A stretch of 64,000 nucleotides of DNA from Panaeolus papilionaceus (lineage: Eukaryota; Basidiomycota; Agaricomycetes; Agaricales): contig JADNRZ010000013.1 of NCBI GenBank assembly GCA_015501605.1, positions 558,001 through 622,000 of the forward strand, given 5' to 3'. Each line of letters begins with the position of its first letter. Position 1 is the stretch's first letter. The translations under genes and the position numbers were made by a program. Below are positions 33,275-44,642 of the stretch, piece after piece. The notes under the pieces were generated by a model. It did no database searches. It saw nothing but the letters and a program-made list of their open reading frames with translations, and was not told where the DNA came from.

Positions 33275-35368
33275 TCAGAATTCAACCCACGGCCAAGTCA
33301 CATCCTGATCCACAACCAAGTGATCCTCCGCAACATAAACTGGGTTTGCGCGCGAATAACCCTCCGAAAAACTGTATCGAGGTCCGTCTGACATCGAGGG
33401 TACAACAGATGGACACACGGCGATGTTCAAATGGAAATCTACACCCCTCTTGAGGCCCTCTTCCTCAGCATGTTGGATGATCCTGCTCTCAACATCATCG
33501 ACATCCGACGCACGCAGAAGTCGTATTTTGATGTCCTTGAGAGGCACTGTGAGCGCCTGCCGAGCCTTGGAATCGGAGCTGTGGGAAGGTGTGACGCTAA
33601 TTCTAGCGCTTGGTCGCGCCAATTGAAACAACCGATTATTGATGAATGAAACAAAGGGGTCTATTGGGATATTTTCATGGAATTGATGCCATTCGAAAGA
33701 GCGTAGGCAGGGTAGTAATGGGGTATCAAGAGTAACGAACTCGTCACCAGAACCCGACAACACCCGTTGCTGCGTCAGCAGCGGGTCAAGGGTGTATATC
33801 ACGATGTGACCCTCGGAGCTGCCGAGGTGCACTACCTGGGCCTTGTCATGGACGCGGACGCCTGGACGCGCGCTTTGGATGCTATGGAGAACCAGACGTT
33901 CGAGTTGCGGAACAGCACTCAGTATGCTTTGAAGCTCGGTGGGTTGGATGAAGGCCGTAAATATTGAAAGCGAGCTCAGGGAAGTGTGTTGTATGAGGAA
34001 GGTGCAGAGCTGCTCTGTCGATTCCGGTGGGTAGGGAAGAAGGGTGGCTGATTTGTTCGACCTATCTTGAGCCGATTGTGGCATCGATCCCGGCACAGCA
34101 CGAATAGTGTTGTCGAAACTAATATCTAAAAACAGGGTCGAGATGTATGGGAGCTCAAGTGGCTTGCAGAGGCTTTGAATATCTAGTAACGTGCCTTTGA
34201 TGGAGAGTGTGTGGAGATTTGGGAGTAAGGCAGGTAGGGAGCTCATTTCTTCAGCCTGTGCAGCCAATGATCGCTGATATGCAAGTGAGAAGTAGGAAGA
34301 CCACCCGTCAGAAACGTTCAAGTGGCACCGCTCGAGTCGGTGAAGCCTACGGAGAGCGTTGTAGGCATCGTAAGGGTCGGTAACTCCGTGTACTGAAAAA
34401 ATTGTAACATTTGGTGGTACATAGGATAGAACCTGATTTATATCTCCTATGTTCAAAGATAGCTCGTTAAGAGACTCTGCTGCAATAAAGCATTTGAGTG
34501 ATTGGGCGCTGAGTATTTCAGTGGTGCCTGTAAATAGCATAGTTTCTGATGTGTTCTGGGAGGATAATAGGAGCCGTCGAAGACGAGGAAGGGTTTTGAA
34601 GTCAAAGTATTGCATTATCGCCTTGCCCAGCTCGTTCACGACCTTTTGTGGGACGTCGGCCTCCAAAGCAGATATACGGTCCGCGTATCGTGCGACTAGA
34701 TCAAGTGTTGCTCGTCGAAACCTTTCAGCTGGGTCATCTTGGAGAATAAATTGTGAAGTGGGATAATAGAGCGATATGGAAAGGGACAGCGGCGCAGATA
34801 TGCGCAACCACTGATCCAGCCCCACATCGCGAGCTGCATAGAGGGGACTGGGAGAGAAATCTGTGGGGATAGTGTGGGCGTCCATATGACTCGTCCGATC
34901 GTGTGTATTTCTGTTTGGCGACCATACTCTTGGGCTATAATTGAATAAAAGTGGGATGTGTAAAGTCGTCCACAAACGAGGCGCAGACATCGTAATGGTT
35001 CGCCATTTCTTGCACACAAGTGTTAAGAGGAGTGGTGCCTCAGATACAAAGGGTCTCGCATTCCGTGTTGTTGGGATGCAATGGCAGAAAATATCCACCA
35101 AAACATCGTCTGGGAGGTGTCGAATGGGAGCAAGGATGCAGTCGAATGCCCATAGTCCATTCTTCACTACATCCCTCTTCCTTTGGAGTGTCTGAATCTC
35201 CTTATCCAGCGTTTGAAGATCCGACAACCACCGGACCTTGAACCTTGCAGCTTCTTCGAGAACCTCACGCCTTGGGAGGTCATTACTCTGGACATACGCC
35301 TGGAATCGTGGGTCAATGGTAGCTTGCACTCCATAATCCATTGTCGGCTGGGAATCGTGGGATGTCAT
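33275..35368 (-). CDS. F-box protein, paralog 3 of 4
   Basis: An open coding exon of 697 aa starting at ATG 35368. The frame extends upstream only to a TTG, and TCTAG at about 35386 with GTAAGT near 35442 suggests an intron in the 5' leader. It has the helical lead motif VQSNDLPRREVLEEA, the F-box LAPIRHLPDDVLVDIFCHC, a long leucine-rich region and the family ending DVTWPWVEF. It is the most divergent of the four paralogs, for example VLVDIF for ILEEIF and -VEF for -VDI at the end. SCF substrate-receptor function is inferred from the F-box. A coiled-coil relic lies downstream in convergent orientation, and the intact transporter beyond it. Confidence 0.84.
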   Translation of the reverse strand: MTSHDSQPTMDYGVQATIDPRFQAYVQSNDLPRREVLEEAARFKVRWLSDLQTLDKEIQTLQRKRDVVKNGLWAFDCILAPIRHLPDDVLVDIFCHCIPTTRNARPFVSEAPLLLTLVCKKWRTITMSAPRLWTTLHIPLLFNYSPRVWSPNRNTHDRTSHMDAHTIPTDFSPSPLYAARDVGLDQWLRISAPLSLSISLYYPTSQFILQDDPAERFRRATLDLVARYADRISALEADVPQKVVNELGKAIMQYFDFKTLPRLRRLLLSSQNTSETMLFTGTTEILSAQSLKCFIAAESLNELSLNIGDINQVLSYVPPNVTIFSVHGVTDPYDAYNALRRLHRLERCHLNVSDGWSSYFSLAYQRSLAAQAEEMSSLPALLPNLHTLSIKGTLLDIQSLCKPLELPYISTLFLDISFDNTIRAVPGSMPQSAQDRSNKSATLLPYPPESTEQLCTFLIQHTSLSSLSIFTAFIQPTELQSILSAVPQLERLVLHSIQSARPGVRVHDKAQVVHLGSSEGHIVIYTLDPLLTQQRVLSGSGDEFVTLDTPLLPCLRSFEWHQFHENIPIDPFVSFINNRLFQLARPSARISVTPSHSSDSKARQALTVPLKDIKIRLLRASDVDDVESRIIQHAEEEGLKRGVDFHLNIAVCPSVVPSMSDGPRYSFSEGYSRANPVYVAEDHLVVDQDVTWPWVEF

Positions 35369-35679
35369 TGAAACTTTGACCAATCTAGATATGATTAAAG
35401 TTGATTCGGAGTTACGACATATATAGGTTTACACGAACTTACCTTCGAGGAATATTACGAGGCCCTTTTGGGACTCGTTCTTTCTTATGTTCTGGCCTTT
35501 TTTTGTGCGGTTTTTACCCATTGCATGCTCTTGTTTGCTATCAGCGTCTGAATACACTGCCTCATCAGCCTGACACATTTTGTGCAGCTATTCCCCACTG
35601 TGTGCTCTTGTTTGCCAGTGGAGAATACTCGATGCTTCCCCTGTCCGAAAGCGCTTCGCGTTTAATGAGAGTTCAATGG

Positions 35680-36400
35680 CTTGGGCATCCCGAAATGGCA
35701 CGCTCCAATTGAGAAACTCAATTTGAACCGCAACAGGAGCATTGCGTCCCGAATGCTGGCATTCGAAAGGGCCTCGGAAAATGCCAGGATTGCTATGCAA
35801 GTCATGGCCCTCATCCAAGTAACGAAAAAGGATTCGTCGAGCGAAAGAGTGGTTAAGATACTAGTACTTGATAATTTATGGAAAGCTAAAGCCTGACTCA
35901 TGCGGGTCTACACAGCATCTTCGGAAGCAAGAAAATCTCCCATAGTATTAATTCAGACGGAGCAAATGATTGCGTCGTAAGTGGTTATCAAGTTTTGATT
36001 TATTCGTGATAAACACCACCAGCGAGCTTGAACCGCCGTTGGGGCTTTATATGAAGTTCTATGTCTAAAAATGACCAAGGCACAGGGACATCAGCTGCAA
36101 AAACCCACTAGCGCTCGGAGAATTCGACCCACGACCAAGTCACACCACGCTCAATAAACAAGCATTCATTCTGAACGAACATAAACTACTGTTTTTGAAT
36201 GCCGCAAAGAGAACCTTGTGAGAAAGGCGAAGAAATATCCTCGAGAGATCGAAACCCTCTTGGCGTTCTTGGCCTTATACCGTTCGAGATATTTTGTCTG
36301 AAGTCGGAGGATCAGCGCCTCTATTTGGCTTCCGAGAAAAACCGAGCTCATCCACCTGCGGGAGAACTTCTGAGAAATACGGAAAACGGCTTTTTATAGT
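35680..36400 (+). pseudogene. Relic of the coiled-coil gene, copy 3
   Basis: Bases about 36175-36330 match exon 2 of the coiled-coil gene nearly base for base (CGCAAAGAGAACCTTGTGAG, then GCGAAG-AATAT and the ...GAAACCCTCTTGG block). The start is disrupted, and a stop follows in the frame of the fuller copy. A weaker resemblance to exon 1 lies at 35735-35790 (SIASRMLAFERASENA against its AISRMSERRFELSRS). The copy lacks a start and intact frame. It sits between F-box paralogs 3 and 4, convergent with paralog 4. Confidence 0.55.
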
Positions 36401-36510
36401 GACTTACAAAACAGTAAAGTGAGATAGTAGAGAAAACAGAACAGAGAGTTATTGTACAAGTACAGATCCCATTACTTGAGATAATAAGATTACAGGCATT
36501 GTCCGAGCCA

Positions 36511-38580
36511 TCAAATGTCGATCCGTGGCCAAGTAACATCTCCACCCACCAGTAAGTTATCCTCAAGATAGTAGGCACGCTGTGGAATAGTCGCGTTTCT
36601 ATCAATGACGTATTGGGGTAGGGTCTTGGTGTAGAGCTCCACCCAAGGAAAGAAGGAGACCTCGAGATTAAAATCGATCCCGCGTTTTAAACCCAATAGT
36701 TCTGTGTGCCGAACTATTTCAGCATCAAAATCGATACTGTCAGGTTGAACTAGGAGACATATTTTGATATCTCGGAGGGATGCTGTCAAGCGTTGTGGGG
36801 CTTTTTGTGTGTTAGTGCGACTGCGGACATACAGCCGATCTTTGATGAATTGGACAAGCAATTCGTCGGGGATGAGAAGGTGAGAGAACTGATTCCAGCT
36901 GAAAGATTCTAGATGAGGAAGCAGAGGCTCTTGGAGGGGCTCCCGCTGCCCCGTGGTTCGTGACACCCTTTCTTGATTCAGCAGAGGGTGAACGTGGTAT
37001 TTCAATTCGCTGAGTGTTGGTGAACGTCCTGGTCCATTGATATTTGCTATGGCATACGAGCCAGGGCGCCCGCTTAAGCAGTTATCAAGGGTAAGAGCTT
37101 TTATCTGTGGAATAGCCGAGAATATGGCTTGCAGCTCGGCTGCGAGGACAAAAGATGGATCGATTATGAGTGATTCGAGAGATTTGCACTGCGAAAGGAA
37201 ATGACAAAGAAGCTTTGTCGACGGGGGCGGATATGGGAGATCAACTTCGTCGTGCAGTGAATATTCATCATGATCATCAACAATGTTGAACTCGACAGGA
37301 GTGGGGGCGTCGATATAAAGTTGGAGGTTCAATAGCGACGGGGATTCTAGAACTCCGCAAAGGGTTTGAATGTCTGGCAATGAACCATGGAGCGAGAAAT
37401 TCTTTAGGGCTGGGAGATAGGTGTTAGGCGGTACAGCGACGGGAGCAAGAGGCGGAGAAGGGGAATCTGCTGGGAAGCGCGCTCGGGTGTTGTAGATGTT
37501 GAAGTGGCATTGTTGCAGTTGTTGACATGCACCGAGAATATTCCCAATATGCCCAATGTCTAGCTGCGTGTGTGATGTCAAAGTGGTTAAATGAGAAGGC
37601 AAGATGTTGATAGCCAGATGCAAACCTAGATTACCGGACACGGAAAGATTTCGCAGCGATGTTTGTGGAAACAATATGGAAATGCTGGGTAAGTTAGAAA
37701 CTGACATATTATGAGGGTAAAAAGTTGTTTCGCCAGTGGATATCCGAAGTGAGCGAAGGCGAAGATTTCCAGGTGCAATATGACGCCCAAGTTCCAGGCT
37801 TAGTTGTTCCAGGTTGTCTTCAGATACTACGGCGTCCAAGTAACGGAGGCGGTCGGCGTATCTCCCCACGAGAGCAAATGTTTCATACCGCAGACGATCG
37901 TACTCGTGATACGGATGGGTATCGAAAATAAAGGAATAAGGAGAGGAAGAAGAGCAATAGAGGGATAAAGATATGGGGAGACTCCCAGACCTCTGTAGCC
38001 ACTGGTTTAAAGCAACATTTCGAGCTGTCTGTAGCTCGGAGATAATGATTTTGGGAAGCATTGCAGGCTTGAGGGGGTGGTAGTGAAGTAATGTATTGTA
38101 ACCTTCTGACGTGGGTCGATAGTCGAAGATAATAGGAATGTGCAGTGAGGCCCACAGACGGGGTGCGGACATTGCGATGGCTCTCCATTTCTTGCACACC
38201 ACAGTCAATAACAGTGGCGATTCAGATATGAAAGGTCTTGCGTTCCGGGTTGTTGGAAGACAATGATAAAGTATCTCTTCCAGAATGTCGTCTGGGATAT
38301 GTCGAATAGGGGCAAGAACCGAGTCGTAGACTCCGACCAATTGTTTCATGGTAGTCCTCTGCTTCCGCATACTGCCTAGAACCAGTTCCAACGCCTGCAC
38401 ATCCATGTCGAAATCGACCAAGATCTTGACGGACCGCTGCTTGATATTAGCAGCCTTGAGAAGAATCTCGGAGTTAGGTAAGTCGTTATTCTTTAGATAC
38501 TGTGAAAATTCTGGATCGATGGCAGCCTCAGTCGTATTTAATTCGGATATGCTCTGTTGATCTTTGGTAAGGTTGTACAT
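36511..38580 (-). CDS. F-box protein, paralog 4 of 4
   Basis: A single open exon of 689 aa from ATG 38580. It has the lead motif LKNNDLPNSEILLKAANIK, the F-box LAPIRHIPDDILEEILYHC, a leucine-rich body, and the family ending DVTWPRIDI. It is the closest relative of paralog 2: the 40-residue block around LLIPDELLVQFIKDRL and the ERVSRTTGQREPL segment are almost unchanged, so the two copies arose by a recent duplication. The N-terminus aligns with exon 2 of paralog 2 just after its small first exon (KDQQSIS against NQQRKS), which supports both starts. The substrate of the presumed SCF complex is unknown. Confidence 0.85.
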   Translation of the reverse strand: MYNLTKDQQSISELNTTEAAIDPEFSQYLKNNDLPNSEILLKAANIKQRSVKILVDFDMDVQALELVLGSMRKQRTTMKQLVGVYDSVLAPIRHIPDDILEEILYHCLPTTRNARPFISESPLLLTVVCKKWRAIAMSAPRLWASLHIPIIFDYRPTSEGYNTLLHYHPLKPAMLPKIIISELQTARNVALNQWLQRSGSLPISLSLYCSSSSPYSFIFDTHPYHEYDRLRYETFALVGRYADRLRYLDAVVSEDNLEQLSLELGRHIAPGNLRLRSLRISTGETTFYPHNMSVSNLPSISILFPQTSLRNLSVSGNLGLHLAINILPSHLTTLTSHTQLDIGHIGNILGACQQLQQCHFNIYNTRARFPADSPSPPLAPVAVPPNTYLPALKNFSLHGSLPDIQTLCGVLESPSLLNLQLYIDAPTPVEFNIVDDHDEYSLHDEVDLPYPPPSTKLLCHFLSQCKSLESLIIDPSFVLAAELQAIFSAIPQIKALTLDNCLSGRPGSYAIANINGPGRSPTLSELKYHVHPLLNQERVSRTTGQREPLQEPLLPHLESFSWNQFSHLLIPDELLVQFIKDRLYVRSRTNTQKAPQRLTASLRDIKICLLVQPDSIDFDAEIVRHTELLGLKRGIDFNLEVSFFPWVELYTKTLPQYVIDRNATIPQRAYYLEDNLLVGGDVTWPRIDI

Positions 38581-39165
38581 CGCGGGGTATGAGCAGAACC
38601 TGAGTACTATGCAGTAAACCAGCTTGTCGATTTACCGTCAATTTATAGGAAGTAAGATATCCGACGAATTCGAGTCAACGTGTCAAGCGCTGACCTGCCG
38701 CCCAACTGCTGCCACTGACTCGACATGTTGGACATTTATTCGCACGAGAGGAACGCGTGAACTGAACACACTCTCGAATCTGAATCATTCAGAGTCATAC
38801 ACCGCAACTAAATTTATTTGGGTCATCTGATGATCAACCATTCAAGTTCGTTATCGTCGGTGTTGCATGTATTCGAAGCCTTTACTCTGCCTTGTACTTA
38901 TTATGAATACGATGTTTGGTCACGGCCAGCCCAACACTCACTGGTTGACGAGGATGTCAAATTTCAAGTCAATGATACCAAGCTTCATATTCTGCGTGCT
39001 TGGCCTCAGATAGGGGCACATGATGTCGCGTTGTTTGTCAAGCACAATTGAATCAAATATGAGCTCACTATCGCACACGACGAGCAACTGCTTTTGACCA
39101 TCACCCACGCGATTCAGCTTTCCTCTATATTCCACTCTGAGCTCGTGTCTTGAATATTACTAGGG
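38581..39165. other. Divergent intergenic region
   Basis: Separates F-box paralog 4 (-) from the GPALPP gene (+) and so contains both promoters. No TATA box close to either start was identified. Confidence 0.5.
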
Positions 39166-40496
39166 ATGTCGTACATTGGTCCTCAAATTCCTGCACACCT
39201 TCTCCAGCAGCGATCACAGGAGGATAATATAGACGACGATGACACAGGCGCTTCTTCTGGCCCCAGCGCACCAATAGGTCCAGCTATACCCGCTCATCTG
39301 TTGAACCAGGCACAATCCTCAAAGCTGTCTGTATACGACGAGGACGATGATGATGACGGTCCTCAACTACCGCCAGCCTCTGCTAAACCTAGCGCTAGCA
39401 TTGGGCCTTCTATACCTGCTCATTTGTTGAATCAAAATATCTCGAGGAATGAGGATAAGGATGAGGAGAGCGATGATGATGATATCGGCCCTTCGCTGCC
39501 TTCATCTTCGAGAAATATTGGACCTTCTATGCCACCTTCATCAAGCTCAAGATCAACTTCACGAAACATCGGTCTTTCGAAGCCCCCGGCAGGTCCATCA
39601 ATGCCTCCTCCCTCTGTACCACTCTCTTCATCTTCAGGCCCACAAAAGAGGACAATCGGCCCCGCCCTCCCCAGCTACGCTCCCACCTATGACCCGAAAG
39701 CCCACGCGTCATTATTAGACGACGACGATTCCGACGACGACATTGGCCCGAAACCGCTTCCTGCGGGGATGCAGCACCAGCAGTCCGACGCGGTAAAGGA
39801 GTTTATGGAGAGAGAGGAGAAGAGGAGAAAGTTGGCGGAGGAAGCGAAGAATCCGAAGAAGGTGACACGCGATGAGTGGATGTTAGTTCCTCCGGATGCG
39901 TCGAGTTTGCTAGGAAGTATGTTTTAATTTTTCTTGCCTTCATGATGGTTCCTAATTATTGATCTGTGGGATGATAGACCTGGACCCTACAAAGCTCAAG
40001 AAATCACGTCAGTTCTCGCGGAGCGCCAACCCACCTCCTGCAGGGAATAAAGACATGTCACTATGGACTGAAACTCCCGCCGAACGACAACAGCGACTCG
40101 CTGATGAGGTCTCAGGGAAGAAGAGGAGAGTGACAGATGCCCCTGCGGATGATGAAGAAGCGAGTGCTAAGAGGAGGAGAAAGCAGGAGGAGGCATTTAT
40201 TAGGAAGGGTGTGGAGGAGTATACAGTGTGTTCCGTTCCCTGGTTATCTGATCATAAATTGGGATGCTAATGGCTCTTTTTTTGGCTTACAGAAACAAAA
40301 ACGCGGTCCTTCACTTATCGACCAGCATGCTGTGTCTGGGAAGACTGAAGAACCCAAAGACAAGCCCATCTGGGATCATGCTCGTGATATGGGTCTTGGA
40401 GGCAGACTTATGGACGACGATAAACGCCAGCAGATGTTGAAAGAGGCAAAGGGTCTAGGAGATAGGTTTGGTTCTGGGTCGAGCGGATTCCTTTGA
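39166..40496 (+). CDS. GPALPP-motif (DUF3752) protein
   Basis: Exons 39166-39916, 39978-40225 and 40293-40496 join in phase to 400 aa. The N-terminal half repeats the IGPxxP motif about nine times (IGPQIPAHLL, IGPAIPAHLL, IGPSIPAHLL, IGPSMPP, IGPALP, IGPKPLP) between acidic DDDD runs. Then come a basic helix (EREEKRRKLAEEAKNPKKV), the conserved TRDEWMLVPP, LWTETPAERQQRLAD, and a C-terminal DKPIWDHARDMGLGGRL motif. This is the architecture of GPALPP1-like nuclear proteins (PF12572). Their molecular role is not well defined; nuclear location is inferred from Lys/Arg clusters such as KKRRV and KRRRK. The first ATG opens directly into the first motif. Confidence 0.88.
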
Positions 40497-42147
40497 ATGT
40501 GCGGGATCGTGAAGAGATGGTTTGTAGTGCTTGTATGTTTACCATGGTGTTGTAAATGTAATGCTACCTTCGTGCTCTGGCTTTGCTTCTCTTTTTCATC
40601 TTGCGGAGTGGCATGAAACCCTAGAAAGATAACGCATTGGATGTTACAAGTATACTAAATAGTATGACATTTTATGACAAAACCTGACAGCTATTGGGAA
40701 AGAGCGCCTGTTTCAAATCAAAAAGTGTACATAAATGAATCCTGAGATGTTAAGTTCGAACTGAGACTCGAGCAATGAGGTACAGTAGTATGAGATTTAA
40801 AGTGGGTGTTTGAGTGAGTATGCCCTGGCTATCGCCCAGGATTTGAACGATAACGAGAGATCATGGAGATGGTACATGTCAAACAAAGCAAAGGAGGAAA
40901 GAGGCGAAAGAGGGCGTGTAATGGTACAGCTTGAATGAGAAAACACATACTGGCTCGACCACGCTGTCAAGCACTACCCACTACTTATCGTACAGCGAAT
41001 AGAGTAAAAGACAAAAATGTGACAAGGGATGTAAGTAATCAAATGGAAAAAATCGTCACATCTGTAATACAAAAAACGAGTTGAAAACGTCAAATGGAAA
41101 TATGGGGCATGATTACGACAAACCTCAGTAAAAAATGAGGTTCGGCGGAGGTAGAATGCTGCAAAATTTGAGAATTTTTATGGGAGTTGTATGTCATTGG
41201 GCTACGTGTAGTGTGAATTGGATTGTGAATGTGAAACGTGAATGTGATACTGATGAGCGAGGCAGAGATGGTGTGATGAGTGAGATAAGAACGAGACCAG
41301 GATTTTAAAGCGGAGGAAACGAGCAAGTGAAGCGGGAGGAGCGGAATTATGCTACGCTTGGGTGCCCACCCGGAGGTGATGTGAGTGGGTACGTGTATCG
41401 TATGAATCAAAAAGCCTGGTTCGGCGTACTAGGCGAAGTCGTGATGACGGAACCGTTGCTCGGAGTTCAAGAAGCGGGTGGCCCAGTTGAGCAGAAGATG
41501 GTTTAAGAGCGTTGCATGTATGTAGTATCGTTCATGTCTGTGCGATTTTGATTCTTTGATTGTATATCTAGGTTCTTTGGTTGAGATGATGGTACGAGCA
41601 CAGAAGCAGGGTGTGGTAATTAGGCGAGCGGGCATTTGAAATGGTATCTGAGCACTGGCAGAAACACCCGACGGGAATGGGGTGGCGCATTTCGAGATTC
41701 GGACCCCGTCAGATAGAAAGATGATGCATATCGTTTAATAGGGAGTGAGGGCATCATTCGTGCTTCGCAGGATGGGGGAAGCCTGGGTCCGCACTCAGAG
41801 CGGAGGCTGCATGCTTGCTATTGGAAGGGGGAATGTTAGGCGGCAAGCCGACAACAAAAAAGCACGACGCGGGATATCGCAAGAAATTGTGGTGTTCGTA
41901 GGAAGTACAAGGATGTGGTGTTCGTAGTCCCGAGTTGGTAGATTAGATCTTTGGTTGGTGCAGCACGCAGGCATGCAATGGATATTCAAGTTGGTATGTC
42001 CCCTTTCGTCTCCTCCATTACCCCCCATTAAATTCAGTCCGCTCTTCTTTCCTATCCCCTCATCCAAACGATGCAACCAGACTGCAATCAACTACATGAA
42101 GCAAATAAATAGACCGAGATTAGGTGCCGTTGTCGAAATTTGGTGGG
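40497..42147. other. Intergenic
   Basis: Convergent spacer of 1.65 kb between the GPALPP and PSP1 genes, holding both 3' flanks. Many short frames, none with a recognisable feature or consistent splicing. Confidence 0.55.
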
Positions 42148-44642
42148 TTATTGCTCGAAGCCACCACCCCCTTGCAAAGACGCCATCCAAATACGCGTCT
42201 TGTAGAGCCTAGATAGAGTTGATAGGTGAAGGTAGAATGAAAGAAGTGGAAGAGTCATTAATGAAAACGGTGCCAAAGCGTAGTGAAGGAAAGATGTCTA
42301 CGATACCTGAACAGTTCCCTGACCAGCTCTCTGAAATCAATCCTCTTCTCAGCGATGAAGTAGAACGTCAGCTTGCGACGATCCCATTGATATTCGGCGT
42401 CGATGACCTCCATGGGCAACTTCTTCGCTCTGACTTTAGTCTGGCAAAGCTGGAGCGCCTTGAGCTCGTCTTGAGTTTTCGTAGCAAGAAGGCTGAACAA
42501 AAAGAAAAGAACGAGTCAATTAAAAGGCAAATAGACGAGACGAGAACATGTATATCAGAGGAACAAAAAAAGAAGCCCGAAAACTTACTGGACGTCCTGC
42601 TGATTGGCCTTCCCATAAATCATCTTGGGGTTGATTTCCTTCTTGCTGCTTCCTCCTGAAGGACCGCCCCCAGGGCTTACAGGTTGACCATTGGCGTCAA
42701 GCCCAGATCCATGTCCAGCAGCATTGTCTCTGTCCCTTTGGAACGCCTCGACCTCGCTGATCGTGATGCGGTCGTTGACAATCTTGCCCAGATCCTTGCC
42801 TCGATCAGCTTCGACGACCACCAGGTCACCAACGCGCAGATCAACAGCCAGTTGTGGATCCGTGGCATAAAATAGGTCTGTCCTGCCTGCCTTGAACTCG
42901 ACAATGTAGAGTGGCCAGTTGTTGGGGACGGCGTGTAGTGGCAGACCTTTGCCCAGATCTGAAAGTGACGGTGGCTGTTGTTGATGTGCTGACGTTGGTG
43001 TCGCTGGTTGATTGTGATGAGCATCTGACAGGCGACGTTGGGTTTGTGGATAAAATGGCCCTTGTTGAGGGTTTATCCCACGAGTGGAGGTTGGAGAGAC
43101 GGGGGATTGCATTCCACCCGTACTCGAGTAGGAAGGTGCACGTTGACGGATGTAAGGCGAAGGCGGTTGTTGCTGTTGCTGTTGCTGAAGTTGTTGAGAT
43201 GGAATGTATTGGATGCCTTGTCCTGGGATGTAACGTGCAGTGAGGTCAGACTGTTGGTTTCTGTTGGAACCCATCTGAGATTCGACGAGATGTTGCTCAT
43301 AGAGGCCAACAGCTGGCCCTCCACTAGATCGGGGAGGGCTACTTCCTCCACCAGAAAAACCTCCATCACTTGGAGTTGCGATAGGAGCACGAGACTGGTA
43401 ACTGCTTCCAGTCGGGATGGAAAGGTTGATTCCTTGGTATGCCGAGGTCAGATCTCGGGAAGGTGGGCTACGCGATAGAGGAGCGTAAATAGGTAAAGAA
43501 GCGGGTTGACTGGGAGGGTGGATGGATGAAGACGACGAAAGTGATTTATCGCTAGGATTGAGGTTGAGGAGGCCAAGATCGACTGCAAGATCATCGTCGG
43601 ACAACAAAAGGCCACTGCCACCGCGTCCTGGACCGAATGCCGACTGGAAAGTAGAACGAGACATAACAGGTTGGTCGTCGGCTACTGTAGATTCGTTGGC
43701 AGGGTGGAAACCAACAATGTTTCCACGTCGGGGTTGGACGACACTGACGCTGTGTCGCCTGCTGGTTGTGCCACTGCCGCCACCCCCATTTTCATCGCGA
43801 GGTGGATTCATACCTGCCCAAAGTTCGCGGAACGCAGAGCCATCATCGAGCAGGATTTGACCAACGTCCCTCACGAAGGGGCTCATATTGGTGATATCAG
43901 CCTGTTGCTGTCTGCTGGAAAAGCCAGCACCAGCAAGGGAAGAGGGTGAGTGAATATTGGTAGGAGATCGACCAATAGTGCCAAGAGAACCGTACCGGCT
44001 TGAGCCTGGTGGTTTGTACTCCCCATAACGCTGTGTCCCACTTCCGCCCCCGCCTGGGATGTTCAGAGGGTTCGAGTTCAAGTAAGACTCATTCCAACTC
44101 TGCATAGCGGAAGTCCCAAGGTAAGGACTTCCCACAGGTCCTGCACGACCCGTGGCGAGTGACTGTGATCTACTGCGTGTGGGGTCATTATATCCTCTGC
44201 CCTTGTAGGCAGCGAGCATGTATCGCTCTTCGTATGTGTCCTCCAGTGCCTCTCCGTCTTCGTCGTCCTCAAACGTAGATGGAAACGCCCTGTCCCTCAT
44301 AACTGATGAGAACTGCCCCTGTTGGTGTGCTGAAAATGAAGAGCTCCTGATTGGAACAGGTTGACCACGTCCAGAAGATGCACCAAGTAATCTGGCAGAC
44401 GAGGTCGTAGAAGAAGACCAAGTAGTACCGCCGAGTGAAGAAGGAAGGAAGTTATGAGAAGGTGGGGATGATACGAATGAAGATGGTATGTTTTCTGCCT
44501 GAGAGGAAGACCTTGGTGGTTGGCTGGCCGCCCGTTCCCGAAGAGATGCCGATCCATTCTCAGCACCCGTTGTGTTCTGGAACCTGCTCCTGCGGTCGTC
44601 GTCGTCCACAAAATCGTGGCTAGATGATGTGCGCTCCATCAT
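42148..44642 (-). CDS. PSP1-domain protein
   Basis: Exons 44642-42589, 42492-42307 and 42208-42148 join in phase to 766 aa. The first 540 residues are low-complexity Ser/Pro/Gly/Gln-rich sequence, with a Q run (QQLQQQQQQQ) and few hydrophobic residues. The C-terminal 200 residues hold the PSP1 domain (PF04468): PLYIVEFKAGRTDLFY, RVGDLVVVEADRGKDLGKIV, then after the first intron LCQTKVRAKKLPMEVIDAEYQWDRRKLTFYF, closing with LFRLYKTRIWM. In yeast PSP1 was found as a suppressor of DNA polymerase alpha mutants, and related proteins bind RNA-protein granules. The biochemical function is not settled. The last exon is short and lies about 100 bp beyond exon 2; its phase and the conserved YKTRIWM ending support it. 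Confidence 0.88.

Larger units (their letters stand above)
27426..38580 (-). repeat. Right arm of inverted segmental duplication
   Basis: Contains the intact transporter, two coiled-coil relics and two F-box genes, all in the opposite orientation to their left-arm counterparts. It lacks APC11. About 16 kb of unrelated genes separate the two arms. Confidence 0.65.
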
